Below, piece after piece: positions 1 to 8,463 of a DNA stretch of 51,746 nt (position 1 is its first letter; every line of letters starts with the position of its first letter). The translations under genes were made by a program, and so were the position numbers. The stretch covers positions 70,100 to 121,845 of the forward strand of contig JAFGEZ010000012.1 in assembly GCA_016931295.1 (NCBI GenBank). The letters run 5' to 3'. The DNA comes from Candidatus Krumholzibacteriota bacterium (lineage in GTDB: Bacteria; Krumholzibacteriota; Krumholzibacteriia; Krumholzibacteriales; Krumholzibacteriaceae). The notes beneath the pieces were generated by a model. It was not told the origin of the DNA. It saw only the letters and a list, made by a program, of their open reading frames with translations, and ran no database searches.

Positions 1-2
1 GC

Positions 3-833
3 AGATACCACCTCAGCCCCCTGAACACGGTCCTCTCCGGGCTTCGGGGGCGTGCGGGCCGGTATGCGTATGTCGGGCTCCCCTGCCACGTGCACGGGCT
101 GCGGAAACTCGAGTCGGCCGGCTGGTCGGCCGGTTTCGAGATCGCGCCGGTGATCGGCGTGTATTGCGGCAACAACCTCTATTACGAAGCGACCCGGGCC
201 ATGCTGGGGAAACTCGGTATCAAGCGCGTCGAGGATATCGAACGGCTGCGATACCGGGAGGGTCCGTGGCCGGGGTTTTTCCACGTACGAACGAGGGACG
301 GCCGCACGGCGAGCATGTCGAAGCTCGATTTCAACCAGGCGATCCCGTTCTGGGTGAACCGGCGATGCCTTTTCTGCATCGATCTGACGAACGAACTCGC
401 CGACCTTTCCGTCGGGGACGGATGGGCACGGGAGGGAAGGGGAGAGGAGGGCTGGTCGATCCTGCTCGCACGAACGGTCGCCGGAGAACGGATCGTCGAG
501 GCCGCGACCGCGTCAGGAGCGATCGTCTGCGAAGAGATCACGGTCGGCGACGCCGAACGGATGCATTCCCACGGGTTTGATCTGAAGAAACGGGGCGCCT
601 TTCTCCGCCTGCGACTCTGGCGGGGATGGGGCGTGAAGACCCCACGGTACGACCGGGCGGCGCCGCACGCGTCGATCCGGCGCCGCGCCGGCGAGGTCGC
701 CGTTTCCCTCCAGTTCCTCATTCTCGCCACGAAGCCGGCGCGGGCCCTCTTCCGGCTGTTGCCGGCGGGGGCGCTGGGCGGCGCCTTCCGCCTCGCCAGA
801 CGACTCTGGATGAGGCGGACAGCCGGGCGCTGA
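3..833 (+). CDS. FrhB/FdhB-family coenzyme F420 hydrogenase/dehydrogenase beta-subunit-like protein (5' partial)
   Basis: The reading frame is open from the window edge, so the N-terminus is missing. A GTG at 90 is not the true start, because the family motif VGLPCHVHGLRK spans it. The visible part contains this GLPC motif and, about 95 residues later, RRCLFCIDLTNELADLSVGDGW-type sequence with a CxxC pair, both typical of the FrhB_FdhB C-terminal domain. Family members carry FAD and an Fe-S cluster and move electrons to or from F420 or ferredoxin. Many bacterial homologues sit in polysaccharide loci and have no proven F420 role. The C-terminal ~60 residues are Arg-rich and unconserved-looking. 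The substrate cannot be told from the sequence. Confidence 0.75.
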   Translation, partial: RYHLSPLNTVLSGLRGRAGRYAYVGLPCHVHGLRKLESAGWSAGFEIAPVIGVYCGNNLYYEATRAMLGKLGIKRVEDIERLRYREGPWPGFFHVRTRDGRTASMSKLDFNQAIPFWVNRRCLFCIDLTNELADLSVGDGWAREGRGEEGWSILLARTVAGERIVEAATASGAIVCEEITVGDAERMHSHGFDLKKRGAFLRLRLWRGWGVKTPRYDRAAPHASIRRRAGEVAVSLQFLILATKPARALFRLLPAGALGGAFRLARRLWMRRTAGR

Positions 834-875
834 CGGCTATTGACCCGCCGCCGCACCTCCGTTACCCTTCCCTGC

Positions 876-2261
876 ATGAACGGAGAACCGGGAAGATTCC
901 TGGGGCGCGAGCTGCACGCGTGGGAGAGGGCGGTCCTCGGTGAAGGCGGGCTCTTTCTCGTCGGCGGCGCCGTGCGCGATCATCTCATCGGCGAGGCGGG
1001 GCGCTCGATCGACGACGACTACGTCGTGACGGCTCTGCCGCTCGACCGACTTCTCGATATCCTGTCCCGGTACGGTTCGGTCGATCTCGTAGGCCGGACG
1101 TTCGGCGTCGTGAAATTCACGCCGGCGGCGGGGAGCACCGTCGACGTCTCGTTGCCGCGGCGTGAGGTCTCGACGGGTACCGGCCACCGGGACTTCGATG
1201 TCGATTTCGATCCGTCGATCCCGATAGAGGAGGATCTGCTCCGACGGGACTTCACGATCAATTCGATGGCCGTTCATCTCGGGGAGCACCGGTTCGTCGA
1301 CCCCCTCGGGGGTCGGACGGACATCGCGGCTCGCCGGCTCCGGGTCAACCGTCAGAAATCCTTCGTCGAGGATCCGCTGCGGATATTGCGAGGCGTCCAG
1401 ATGCTCGCGCGGTTCGATCTCGAGGCGACGACCGAGACGATCAAACAGATGCGAAGGGACGCCGCACTGCTCTCTGCCGTGGCGCCGGAACGAATACGCA
1501 TGGAACTCGACAAGATGATGATCCGCGCCGCGTCGCCGTCGGCCGGGTTCTTCTTCATGCAAGAGGCGGGATTGCTCTCCGGGGTGCTGCCGGAACTCGC
1601 GGCGACGGTGGGCGTCACCCAGAACGAATACCACATCGACGACGTATTCACGCACAGCCTGAAGACCTGCGACGGCGTCGGGCACGATCTCGTCCTTCGC
1701 TGGGCGGCTCTCCTGCACGACCTCGGCAAGCCTCCGATGAGACGGGAAGTGGAGGGGCGAGTCGTCTTCTGGGGCCACGAGGCGGAGAGCGCCCGGCTTG
1801 CGGGCGACGTGCTGGAGAGGCTCCGGTATCCGGGAGGCATCCTCTCGCGGGTCGTCCACCTCGTGGCGTGCCACATGTTCGACATAACGGACGAGTGGTC
1901 GGATGCGGCGGTCAGGCGGTTCATCGCACGCGTCGGCGAGGTGTACATCGACGATCTCTTCTCGCTCGCGGCGGCGGATCTCGCCTCGCGCGACGACGGG
2001 GAAGGCCTTCGTCGGCTCAAAGAGACCCGGTGCCGCATCGACCGCCTTATCGAGGGGCGGGCGGCTTTCACGAGATCCGCTCTCGCCGTCGACGGACGGG
2101 ACGTGATGCGCGTTCTCGGCGTGAAGGGGGGGCCGGTGGTCGGCCGCGTCCTCGACAGGCTGCTCGAAATCGTTCTCGAGGATCCGCGGAAGAACACGCG
2201 GCCGATTCTGCTCGACGAACTGGCGGGGATGGCGGAGACGGGAGAGCGAAAGGAACATTAG
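876..2261 (+). CDS. cca: tRNA nucleotidyltransferase / poly(A) polymerase family protein with HD domain
   Basis: This is a class II nucleotidyltransferase that adds or repairs the 3' CCA of tRNAs, or a poly(A) polymerase relative. The 461-residue product has the GGAVRD motif near residue 30, followed by the acidic metal-binding patch SIDDDYVV. RRDFTINSMAV lies near residue 121 and DPLRILRGVQMLARF after it. An HD domain with LLHDLGKP lies near residue 278. The frame opens at a TTG at 840, but the ATG at 876 places GGAVRD at the usual distance from the N-terminus; neither start has a strong ribosome-binding site. All four tRNA genes in the window already encode CCA, so repair rather than synthesis is a plausible role. 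CCA-adding and poly(A) activity cannot be separated by eye. Confidence 0.88.
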   Translation: MNGEPGRFLGRELHAWERAVLGEGGLFLVGGAVRDHLIGEAGRSIDDDYVVTALPLDRLLDILSRYGSVDLVGRTFGVVKFTPAAGSTVDVSLPRREVSTGTGHRDFDVDFDPSIPIEEDLLRRDFTINSMAVHLGEHRFVDPLGGRTDIAARRLRVNRQKSFVEDPLRILRGVQMLARFDLEATTETIKQMRRDAALLSAVAPERIRMELDKMMIRAASPSAGFFFMQEAGLLSGVLPELAATVGVTQNEYHIDDVFTHSLKTCDGVGHDLVLRWAALLHDLGKPPMRREVEGRVVFWGHEAESARLAGDVLERLRYPGGILSRVVHLVACHMFDITDEWSDAAVRRFIARVGEVYIDDLFSLAAADLASRDDGEGLRRLKETRCRIDRLIEGRAAFTRSALAVDGRDVMRVLGVKGGPVVGRVLDRLLEIVLEDPRKNTRPILLDELAGMAETGERKEH

Positions 2262-2527
2262 GAAAGATCCCACGATCTGGTGTCAGGGGCAACAAGCTTG
2301 CGTCGGTAGACGAGATCCGCTGCTGCCGAACGCCCGGTGGGTTGTTCCGGACGAAATTAGATCGCGGGACCTTTCCGTGAACAGAATATAGGGTGAAACA
2401 CCTATGTCCGTCAACGGAAAAAAGCAGGCGGAGCGGAAATGGAACGAAACGGCATGTCATGACCGTCCCCGGGGGATGGTCGTAGTCGCTCGAACGAGAC
2501 AGAAAATCGCCACGAAAGGAAGATGCG

Positions 2528-2848
2528 ATGTCGAGACTCCGGCGGCTGATAGACGAGATGCGGCGGCAGCTGATGCCCTACCATCACAAGCACGACGCGG
2601 AGCGGGGAGCTGATCGCTGGTCGGTGGACGAGCACGAGTATCTTTCCTCCTGGATCGTCGCGCAGCTGATCAACTGCCGTTCGAAAAACCGGTGCGACCG
2701 CCGGGGGCAGTGCGCGTACTACTCGTACAGCGACATGGCGAGACGGAACTTCGACATCTGCAAGGAGATCATCCTGCGCATGGAATCGGGGAGCATCCGA
2801 TGCCGATTCGACGCGGAAAACGATGACGACGCATGCCAGACAGACTGA
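2528..2848 (+). CDS. hypothetical protein, small and Cys-containing
   Basis: The 106-residue product is not recognised. It starts at an ATG preceded by AAAGGAAG at good spacing, which supports it as a real gene. It is soluble and charged. Four cysteines are spread over about 30 residues in the middle (INCRSKNRCDRRGQC, then DICKEI) and one sits near the C-terminus, so metal binding is possible but unproven. It stands alone between cca and dnaK with about 260 non-coding bases before it and 225 after. The preceding gap (2262-2527) holds no clear promoter or terminator beyond a short inverted repeat near 2392-2404. Confidence 0.6.
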   Translation: MSRLRRLIDEMRRQLMPYHHKHDAERGADRWSVDEHEYLSSWIVAQLINCRSKNRCDRRGQCAYYSYSDMARRNFDICKEIILRMESGSIRCRFDAENDDDACQTD

Positions 2849-2865
2849 CATAATCTGCCATTATG
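2849..2865. repeat. inverted repeat CATAAT-N5-ATTATG
   Basis: Perfect 6-base arms flank CTGCC just after the stop codon of the small Cys protein. It could be a regulator site in the dnaK upstream region or chance; no function is claimed. Confidence 0.35.
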
Positions 2866-2983
2866 ACCTTCCTGTCATGGGCCGGCGGCAGAGTCCGGGA
2901 GGATAGAGCCGGGACGTCCCGCCGCCAGATAGTTAATCCATTGCAATATTGATAGATACAAGGTTGCGAATCGTGCCGGGTGG

Positions 2984-3000
2984 TGGCACGCCTCTTGTTT
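2984..3000 (+). promoter_or_regulatory. sigma-54-like (-24/-12) promoter upstream of dnaK
   Basis: The sequence TGGCACG-CCTC-TTGTT matches the sigma-54 consensus TGGCACG-N4-TTGCA at every position of the -24 element and at TTG of the -12 element. Only the conserved GC of -12 reads GT. The -24 half is also the right arm of a perfect hairpin (CGTGCC/GGCACG, 2972-2990). It lies 74 bases before the dnaK start codon. No good sigma-70 promoter was seen in the same gap. Confidence 0.45.
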
Positions 3001-3073
3001 GTTCATATCGAGGTCGCAGTGCGCAGACACGGCGAATACGATTGACGATCGGATGAAGAAAGGAAGTAACGAC

Positions 3074-4993
3074 ATGTCGAAGATCATAGGTATCGATCTC
3101 GGAACGACGAATTCCTGCGTGGCGGTCATCGAGGGGTCCGAACCCGTACTCATTCCCAATCCCGAGGGAGACCGGACGACCCCGTCGGTCGTCGGGTTCA
3201 AGGACGGAGAGAAGCTCGTCGGCACGCTCGCCAAGCGTCAGGCGGTGACCAACCCGGGCAACACCGTCTATTCGATCAAGCGCTTCATGGGCCGCAAGTT
3301 CGGCGAGGTCGGAACGGAGATCTCCGAGGTGCCGTACACCGTCGTCGAGGGGCCGAACGGCGACGCGCGGGTCCGCGCTGGAGACAAGGAATTCTCCCCG
3401 CCGGAGATCTCGGCGATGGTCCTGCAGTATCTCAAGGAAGCCGCGGAGAAGTACCTCGGCGAGCCGGTCACGAAGGCCGTCATCACCGTTCCCGCGTACT
3501 TCAACGATTCCCAGCGGCAGGCGACGAAGGACGCAGGCAGGATCGCGGGTCTCGAGGTCGCCCGGATCATCAACGAGCCCACCGCGGCCGCGCTCGCGTA
3601 CGGCCTCGACAAGAAGGGCGAGAAGACGATCGCCGTTTTCGACCTCGGCGGCGGGACGTTCGACATATCGATCCTCGAGCTGGGCGACAGCGTCTTCGAG
3701 GTCAAGTCGACGAACGGCGACACGCATCTCGGCGGCGACGACTTCGATCAGCGCGTGATCGATTGGCTCGTGGCCGAGTTCCGCAAGGAACAGGGGATCG
3801 ACATCTCGAAGGACGCGATGGCGCTTCAGCGGCTCAAGGACGCCGCCGAGAAGGCGAAATGCGAACTCTCGTCGACGCCGCAGGCCGATATCAACCTGCC
3901 GTTCATCACGGCGGACGCGAGCGGTCCGAAGCATCTCAACGTGAAGATCACGCGGGCCAAGTTCGAGGCCCTTACCGCCGATCTCATCGAGCGGACCGTC
4001 CAGCCGTGCACCTCCGCGCTCCGCGACGCCGGGCTCGAACCCTCCGCCATCGACGAGGTCATCCTCGTCGGCGGCTCCACCAGGATCCCCGCCGTCCAGG
4101 AGAAGGTCAGGGAGCTCTTCGGACGCGAGCCGCACCGTGGCGTGAATCCCGACGAGGTCGTCGCGCTCGGCGCCGCGATCCAGGGAGGCGTGCTTGCGGG
4201 GGACGTCCACGACGTCCTGCTCCTCGACGTCACGCCGCTCTCGCTCGGTATCGAGACGCTCGGCGGCGTCATGACGCGGCTGATCTCGCGCAACACGACG
4301 ATACCCACGCGCAAGAGCGAGACCTTCTCGACGGCGGCGGACAGCCAGACCACCGTGGAGATACACGTGCTCCAGGGAGAGCGCGAGATGGCCGTCGACA
4401 ACAAATCGATCGGCCGTTTCCAGCTCGCCGGCATACCGCCCGCCCCGCGGGGCGTGCCGCAGATCGAGGTGACCTTCGACATCGACGCCAACGGGATCAT
4501 GAACGTCTCGGCCAAGGATCGGGCGACGGAGAAGGAACAGAAGATCATCATCCAGCCGTCGAGCGGGCTTTCCGCCGACGAGATCGAACGGATGGTCGAC
4601 GAGGCGAAGACGCACGAGGCGGATGACAAGCGGAAACGGCAGCTCGTCGACCTGCGGAACCAGGCCGACGCGCTCGTCTTCCAGACGGAGAAGCAGCTCG
4701 AGGAGTACCGGGAGAAGATCCCCGAGAAGGACGCCGAGGTGATCAGGCGGAAGCTCGAGGAGCTCAAGGAGTCCGCGAAAGGCGACGACGAAGCGCGGAT
4801 CAGGAAGGCGATCGACGAGTACAACAAGGCGTGGCAGGCGGTCGCGCAGGTCATGTACCAGCAGACGGCCGGCCCGCAGGGGGACGGGACGGACGGAGCG
4901 GCCGCCGAGGAGCCGCCGAAGGACGGAAAAGAGAAGGACGGGAATGTCGTCGACGCCGAGTACGAGGTCATCGACGACGACGAACGGAAATAG
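3074..4993 (+). CDS. dnaK: chaperone protein DnaK (Hsp70)
   Basis: This is the ATP-dependent Hsp70 chaperone that binds unfolded polypeptides in the cytoplasm with DnaJ and GrpE. The 639-residue length is normal. The N-terminal ATPase domain begins [18 protein letters not shown] and includes the phosphate-binding [16 protein letters not shown] and [12 protein letters not shown]. The substrate-binding domain starts after the linker [16 protein letters not shown]. The lid is helical and the tail is acidic and Gly/Asp-rich, ending [12 protein letters not shown]. The open frame begins at 2999, but the ATG at 3074 follows AAAGGAAG and gives the canonical N-terminus. dnaJ and grpE are not adjacent. 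A sigma-54-like element and a hairpin lie upstream, with no CIRCE-type operator visible. Confidence 0.98.
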   Translation: MSKIIGIDLGTTNSCVAVIEGSEPVLIPNPEGDRTTPSVVGFKDGEKLVGTLAKRQAVTNPGNTVYSIKRFMGRKFGEVGTEISEVPYTVVEGPNGDARVRAGDKEFSPPEISAMVLQYLKEAAEKYLGEPVTKAVITVPAYFNDSQRQATKDAGRIAGLEVARIINEPTAAALAYGLDKKGEKTIAVFDLGGGTFDISILELGDSVFEVKSTNGDTHLGGDDFDQRVIDWLVAEFRKEQGIDISKDAMALQRLKDAAEKAKCELSSTPQADINLPFITADASGPKHLNVKITRAKFEALTADLIERTVQPCTSALRDAGLEPSAIDEVILVGGSTRIPAVQEKVRELFGREPHRGVNPDEVVALGAAIQGGVLAGDVHDVLLLDVTPLSLGIETLGGVMTRLISRNTTIPTRKSETFSTAADSQTTVEIHVLQGEREMAVDNKSIGRFQLAGIPPAPRGVPQIEVTFDIDANGIMNVSAKDRATEKEQKIIIQPSSGLSADEIERMVDEAKTHEADDKRKRQLVDLRNQADALVFQTEKQLEEYREKIPEKDAEVIRRKLEELKESAKGDDEARIRKAIDEYNKAWQAVAQVMYQQTAGPQGDGTDGAAAEEPPKDGKEKDGNVVDAEYEVIDDDERK

Positions 4994-5006
4994 AGCGGCG
5001 AAACAT

Positions 5007-5038
5007 CCGGCCGGGCATCTTTTCTGTTGCCCGGCCGG
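5007..5038 (+). terminator. hairpin terminator after dnaK
   Basis: Eleven-base perfect arms (CCGGCCGGGCA and TGCCCGGCCGG) enclose a 10-base T-rich loop, 13 bases after the dnaK stop. No long T-run follows, so termination efficiency is uncertain. Confidence 0.65.
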
Positions 5039-5071
5039 GGAGATTTGCTTAGACTGATGGGACCGATGAGT

Positions 5072-5148
5072 GGGCGATTAGCTCAGTTGGTTAGAGTGCT
5101 TGCTTGACATGCAAGAGGTCACTGGTTCGAATCCAGTATCGCCCACCA
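5072..5148 (+). tRNA. tRNA-Val (anticodon GAC)
   Basis: A full cloverleaf can be drawn. The acceptor is GGGCGAT/ATCGCCC, with the D-arm motif TTAGCTCAGTTGGTTAGAG. The anticodon stem CTTGC/GCAAG holds loop TTGACAT, and the T-arm is CTGGTTCGAATCCAG. Discriminator A and encoded CCA end at 5148, and a run of eight T follows directly. Confidence 0.97.
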
Positions 5149-5233
5149 TTTTTTTTTGACGAGAAGACGGTCGATCCGGGCGAGCGAAGGCCGGACGGCG
5201 GGCCGTCGGACCTTTCGGACGGGATTGTGCATC

Positions 5234-7156
5234 ATGCCTGAAATCATCTATCCGGACGGATCGAGGAAAGAGATCGCTTCGGGGACGCCGATCGCCGATC
5301 TCCTCGCGGGCCTGCCGCAGGGCGTTCGCAAGAAGGCGGTCGCCGTGAAGATAGGCGACGCGACGCTCGATCTCGGCAGGACAGTCGAGACGGGGGGGGA
5401 GTTCCGGGTTCTGACGACCGGGGACGACGAGTCGCTTCACGTTCTCCGGCACAGCGTGTCGCATCTCATGGCCCTCGCCGTGCAGGAACTCTTCCCTGGC
5501 GTCCGTTTCGCGATCGGGCCGTCGATCGCCGACGGCTTCTACTACGACTTCCTCGTCGACGGCACCTTCTCGCCCGAGGATCTCGAGAGGATCGAGGCCC
5601 GGATGGTCGAGCTCCGCGACGGAGGTGGGCTCGAGTTCCTGCGGGAGGAAATGCCTCGCGACGAGGCGATCGCCCTCTTCGAGAAGGCGGGCCAGCCCTT
5701 CAAGGTGGAACTGATCCGGGACCTCGACGTCGAGACGGTCTCGATCTACCGTCTCGGCGCGTTCACCGATCTCTGCGCGGGTCCGCACGTTCCCGACATA
5801 CGCATGGCCAAGGGCTTCAAGCTCCTCTCGGCGGCCGGCGCCTACTGGCGCGGCGACGAGCATCGCGAGATGCTCCAGCGGATATACGGCACCGCGTTCT
5901 TCACCGCCGCCGACCTCGAGACCGACCTCTCCCGGCGGGAGGAGGCGAAGCGTCGCGACCATCGCGTTCTCGGTCCGCAACTCGGCCTCTTCGACATCAA
6001 GGAGGACGCCGGCGGAGGGCTCGTCTTCTGGTTCCCGAAAGGCTACCTGCTTCGCGAGACGATCGAGAACTACTGGAAAGACGAGCATCGGCGCCGCGGC
6101 TACGACGTGATCCTCACGCCGCACATCGCCCGGAGCGAGCTCTGGCGGACCTCGGGACATCTCGATTTCTACAGCGAGAACATGTTCATCATCAACGACG
6201 ACGAACAGCAGTTCGTCCTCAAGCCGATGAACTGCCCGGCCCACATCCTCGTCTACAAGAGCAAGCTGCATTCCTACCGCGACCTGCCGATACGGTACGC
6301 GGAGCTGGGAACCGTCTACCGGAACGAGCGCTCGGGCACGCTCCACGGCCTGCTCCGCGTCCGCGGATTCACGCAGGACGACGCGCACATCTTCTGCACG
6401 CCCGAGCAGCTCGACGAAGAGGTCGACGGCTGTTTCAGCTTCGCCCACGACATGCTGACCGCCTTCGGTTTCAGCGAGTACAAGGTGGAACTGAGCGCTC
6501 ACGATCCAGGAAACATGGACAAGTACGCCGGGTCGGAGACGGAATGGGCCATGGCCGAGGCGGCCCTGCTCAAGGCGATCGAGAAGCGGAACGTCCCCTA
6601 CGAGACGATGCCCGGGGAGGCTGTCTTCTACGGGCCCAAGATCGACATCAAGCTGATCGACGCGATCGGACGCGGATGGCAGGCGACGACGATCCAGTTC
6701 GATTTCAACCTGCCCCGGCGGTTCGACGTCCAGTATGTCAAGCCGGACGGCACCAAGGATTACGTCTACATGATACACCGGGCGCTGCTCGGTTCGATCG
6801 AGCGCTTCATCGGCACGCTTACCGAGCATTACGCGGGAGAATTCCCGCTCTGGCTCGCCCCGGAGCAGGTCCGCGTGATCCCCGTCGGTCCCGACTACCA
6901 CGACTACGCCCGCGAACTCGTCGGGCGGATCCGTGAGGCGGGGCTCCGCGCCGACGCCGACCTGCGGGAGGAGAAACTCGGCTACCGGATACGGGAGGCC
7001 GAGTTGCAGAAGATACCGTACATGGCGGTCGTCGGCGAGAAGGAGGCCGGAACGGGCACGCTCGACGTGCGCTCCAAGAAGAAGGGACGCCTCGGGGCGA
7101 AAAAAATAGAGGAATTCGTCGCCGAACTGGTTGACGAGGTGGCCCGCAAAGCGTAA
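5234..7156 (+). CDS. thrS: threonine--tRNA ligase
   Basis: This enzyme charges tRNA-Thr with threonine and edits mischarged serine. The 640-residue product shows the TGS domain, then the editing domain with HSVSHLMA and DLCAGPHVPD. The class II core contains MNCPAHILVYK, motif 2 as RYAELGTVYRNERSG and motif 3 near HRALLGSIERFIG. The C-terminal anticodon-binding domain (VRVIPVGPDYHDYAREL) completes it. Zinc ligands of the MNCPAH and RDLPIRYAE regions are conserved. The ATG at 5234 gives the standard N-terminus; an upstream TTG at 5156 only adds an unrelated Arg-rich stretch. It heads a thrS-infC-rpmI-rplT-pheS-pheT order common in bacteria. No T-box-like leader was seen. Confidence 0.97.
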   Translation: MPEIIYPDGSRKEIASGTPIADLLAGLPQGVRKKAVAVKIGDATLDLGRTVETGGEFRVLTTGDDESLHVLRHSVSHLMALAVQELFPGVRFAIGPSIADGFYYDFLVDGTFSPEDLERIEARMVELRDGGGLEFLREEMPRDEAIALFEKAGQPFKVELIRDLDVETVSIYRLGAFTDLCAGPHVPDIRMAKGFKLLSAAGAYWRGDEHREMLQRIYGTAFFTAADLETDLSRREEAKRRDHRVLGPQLGLFDIKEDAGGGLVFWFPKGYLLRETIENYWKDEHRRRGYDVILTPHIARSELWRTSGHLDFYSENMFIINDDEQQFVLKPMNCPAHILVYKSKLHSYRDLPIRYAELGTVYRNERSGTLHGLLRVRGFTQDDAHIFCTPEQLDEEVDGCFSFAHDMLTAFGFSEYKVELSAHDPGNMDKYAGSETEWAMAEAALLKAIEKRNVPYETMPGEAVFYGPKIDIKLIDAIGRGWQATTIQFDFNLPRRFDVQYVKPDGTKDYVYMIHRALLGSIERFIGTLTEHYAGEFPLWLAPEQVRVIPVGPDYHDYARELVGRIREAGLRADADLREEKLGYRIREAELQKIPYMAVVGEKEAGTGTLDVRSKKKGRLGAKKIEEFVAELVDEVARKA

Positions 7157-7169
7157 TATTACGGTTCGA

Positions 7170-7283
7170 CAAGAAGGCAAGCAGGAGCGATGCTCCTCAC
7201 CTTACGGTCTTGGTTGCACCGGTAGGGTTTCACTGGATCCCGGAATCTGACGGGCGGGTGGAATGCTACCCGCCCGTTTTTTT
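7170..7283 (+). promoter_or_regulatory. infC-rpmI-rplT leader with attenuator
   Basis: The thrS-infC gap contains a short hairpin (GGAGC/GCTCC region near 7186-7199) and further structured sequence. It ends in a textbook intrinsic terminator placed just ahead of the infC ribosome-binding site. This layout matches transcription attenuation of IF3-L35-L20 operons by ribosomal protein L20, as known in Firmicutes. The L20 assignment is inference from position. Confidence 0.6.
7251..7283 (+). terminator. intrinsic terminator/attenuator before infC
   Basis: Perfect 9-base arms CGGGCGGGT (7251-7259) and ACCCGCCCG (7268-7276) are followed by seven T. The infC Shine-Dalgarno AGGAGG starts three bases after the T-run, so readthrough must be needed for infC expression from upstream transcripts. 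Confidence 0.85.
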
Positions 7284-7298
7284 GCAGGAGGTCAACGT

Positions 7299-7850
7299 AT
7301 CAAATTCAAGCGTCCGCGCGAACGAGTACAGCGCACCAGAGTCAACGAGATGATCCGGATCGCGGAGATCCGAGTGATCGACGAGAACGGTGAGCAGCTC
7401 GGCGTGCTCCCGACCCTCGAGGCGAAGCAGATCGCCCAGGAGAAGGGACTCGATCTCGTTGAGATCGCTCCGAACGTCCGTCCCCCCGTGTGCAAGATCA
7501 TGGACTACGGGAAGTACAAGTACGAGCAGAGCAAGAAAGCGCGTGAATCCAAGAAGAAACAGCACGTGACGCACCTGAAGGAGATCAAGCTCCGACCGAA
7601 AATCGAGGAGCACGACATGGCCTTCAAGATGCGCCATGCCGAGGAGTTTCTCGAGGAGCACGACAAGGTGAAATTCACCGTCATGTTCCGGGGCCGGGAG
7701 ATGGAACATCTCGACCGCGGATTCAAGATGCTTCAGCAGGTACAGGAGCGGTTCAAGGATATCGCCGTTCTCGAAAAGGAACCCGTTCGGACCGGCAGGA
7801 TCATATCCATGATCCTCGGACCCCGCTCCGAGAAGAAAGGGGGATCGTGA
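7299..7850 (+). CDS. infC: translation initiation factor IF-3 (AUC start codon)
   Basis: IF3 binds the 30S subunit, prevents premature 50S joining and proofreads start-codon choice. The 183-residue product has the N-domain RVNEMIRIAEIRVIDENGEQLG and linker LPTLEAKQIAQEKGLDLVEIAP. The C-domain includes PPVCKIMDYGKYKYEQSKK, KEIKLRPKIEEHD and VMFRGREM. The only ATG upstream in frame (7263) lies inside the attenuator hairpin. A perfect AGGAGG at 7286-7291 sits seven bases before an ATC at 7299, giving the N-terminus (M)KFKRPRERVQR. Rare AUU/AUC/AUA start codons are a known autoregulatory signature of infC, so the ATC start is preferred. rpmI follows after three bases. Confidence 0.95.
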   Translation: MKFKRPRERVQRTRVNEMIRIAEIRVIDENGEQLGVLPTLEAKQIAQEKGLDLVEIAPNVRPPVCKIMDYGKYKYEQSKKARESKKKQHVTHLKEIKLRPKIEEHDMAFKMRHAEEFLEEHDKVKFTVMFRGREMEHLDRGFKMLQQVQERFKDIAVLEKEPVRTGRIISMILGPRSEKKGGS

Positions 7851-7853
7851 GGA

Positions 7854-8048
7854 ATGCCGAAAATCAAGACGAATCGAGGCGCCGCGAAGCGCTTCAAGTT
7901 GACGGGCACGGGCAAGATCAAGCGTAGCAAAGCATACGCGAGTCACATCCTGACCAAGAAATCGAGCAAGCGGAAGCGTGGTCTCCGCCAGGGCACGACC
8001 GTCAACGGGGCAGACGCCCGGCGGGTCAAGCGGATGCTTGGCAAATAG
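7854..8048 (+). CDS. rpmI: 50S ribosomal protein L35
   Basis: The 64-residue basic protein begins [20 protein letters not shown] and matches L35 over its whole length, including the Lys/Arg-rich centre and the C-terminal [13 protein letters not shown]. It lies three bases after infC and 58 bases before rplT in the conserved infC-rpmI-rplT order. Confidence 0.98.
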   Translation: MPKIKTNRGAAKRFKLTGTGKIKRSKAYASHILTKKSSKRKRGLRQGTTVNGADARRVKRMLGK

Positions 8049-8106
8049 CCGCCCGCGCACCAATCCCATGAACATCGCATCGTGAGCGTATCTGGAGGCA
8101 CGACGT

Positions 8107-8463
8107 ATGCCGAGAACGAAACACAGCGTCGCATCGAACCGGAGAAAGAAAAAGGTACTCAAGCAGGCGAAGGGATTCACCGGCGGGCGGGGCAAGCTCT
8201 ACCGCACCGCCCGTGAGGCCGTCAACCGCGCCCTTGCCTACGCATACCGCGATCGCCGGGCGAAGAAGCGCGATTTCCGGAAGCTCTGGATCGCGCGCAT
8301 CAACGCGGCCGCGCGGCTGAACGGCATGAGCTACAGCCGGTTCATCGACGGCCTGAAGAAGTCGGACATCGAGATCAACCGCAAGGTGCTCGCTGACATG
8401 GCCCTGAACGAGCCGGAGAGCTTCACGCGGCTCGCGGAGATCGCGAAGGAATCTCTTTCATGA
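8107..8463 (+). CDS. rplT: 50S ribosomal protein L20
   Basis: L20 is an early-assembly 23S rRNA-binding protein and, in some bacteria, the feedback repressor of its own operon. The 118-residue product has the normal length and the motifs [28 protein letters not shown] and [17 protein letters not shown]. An SD-like TGGAGG precedes the ATG. The stop overlaps the pheS start by four bases (ATGA), which implies translational coupling. Confidence 0.98.
   Translation: MPRTKHSVASNRRKKKVLKQAKGFTGGRGKLYRTAREAVNRALAYAYRDRRAKKRDFRKLWIARINAAARLNGMSYSRFIDGLKKSDIEINRKVLADMALNEPESFTRLAEIAKESLS

Noticed and set aside
837-2273. Long minus-strand open frame opposite cca, and similar ones opposite dnaK (2933-4615), thrS (5078-7180) and pheT (10199-11719)
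   Set aside because: They are frame shadows of highly biased GC-rich genes, with Arg/Asp/His-rich compositions and no domains.
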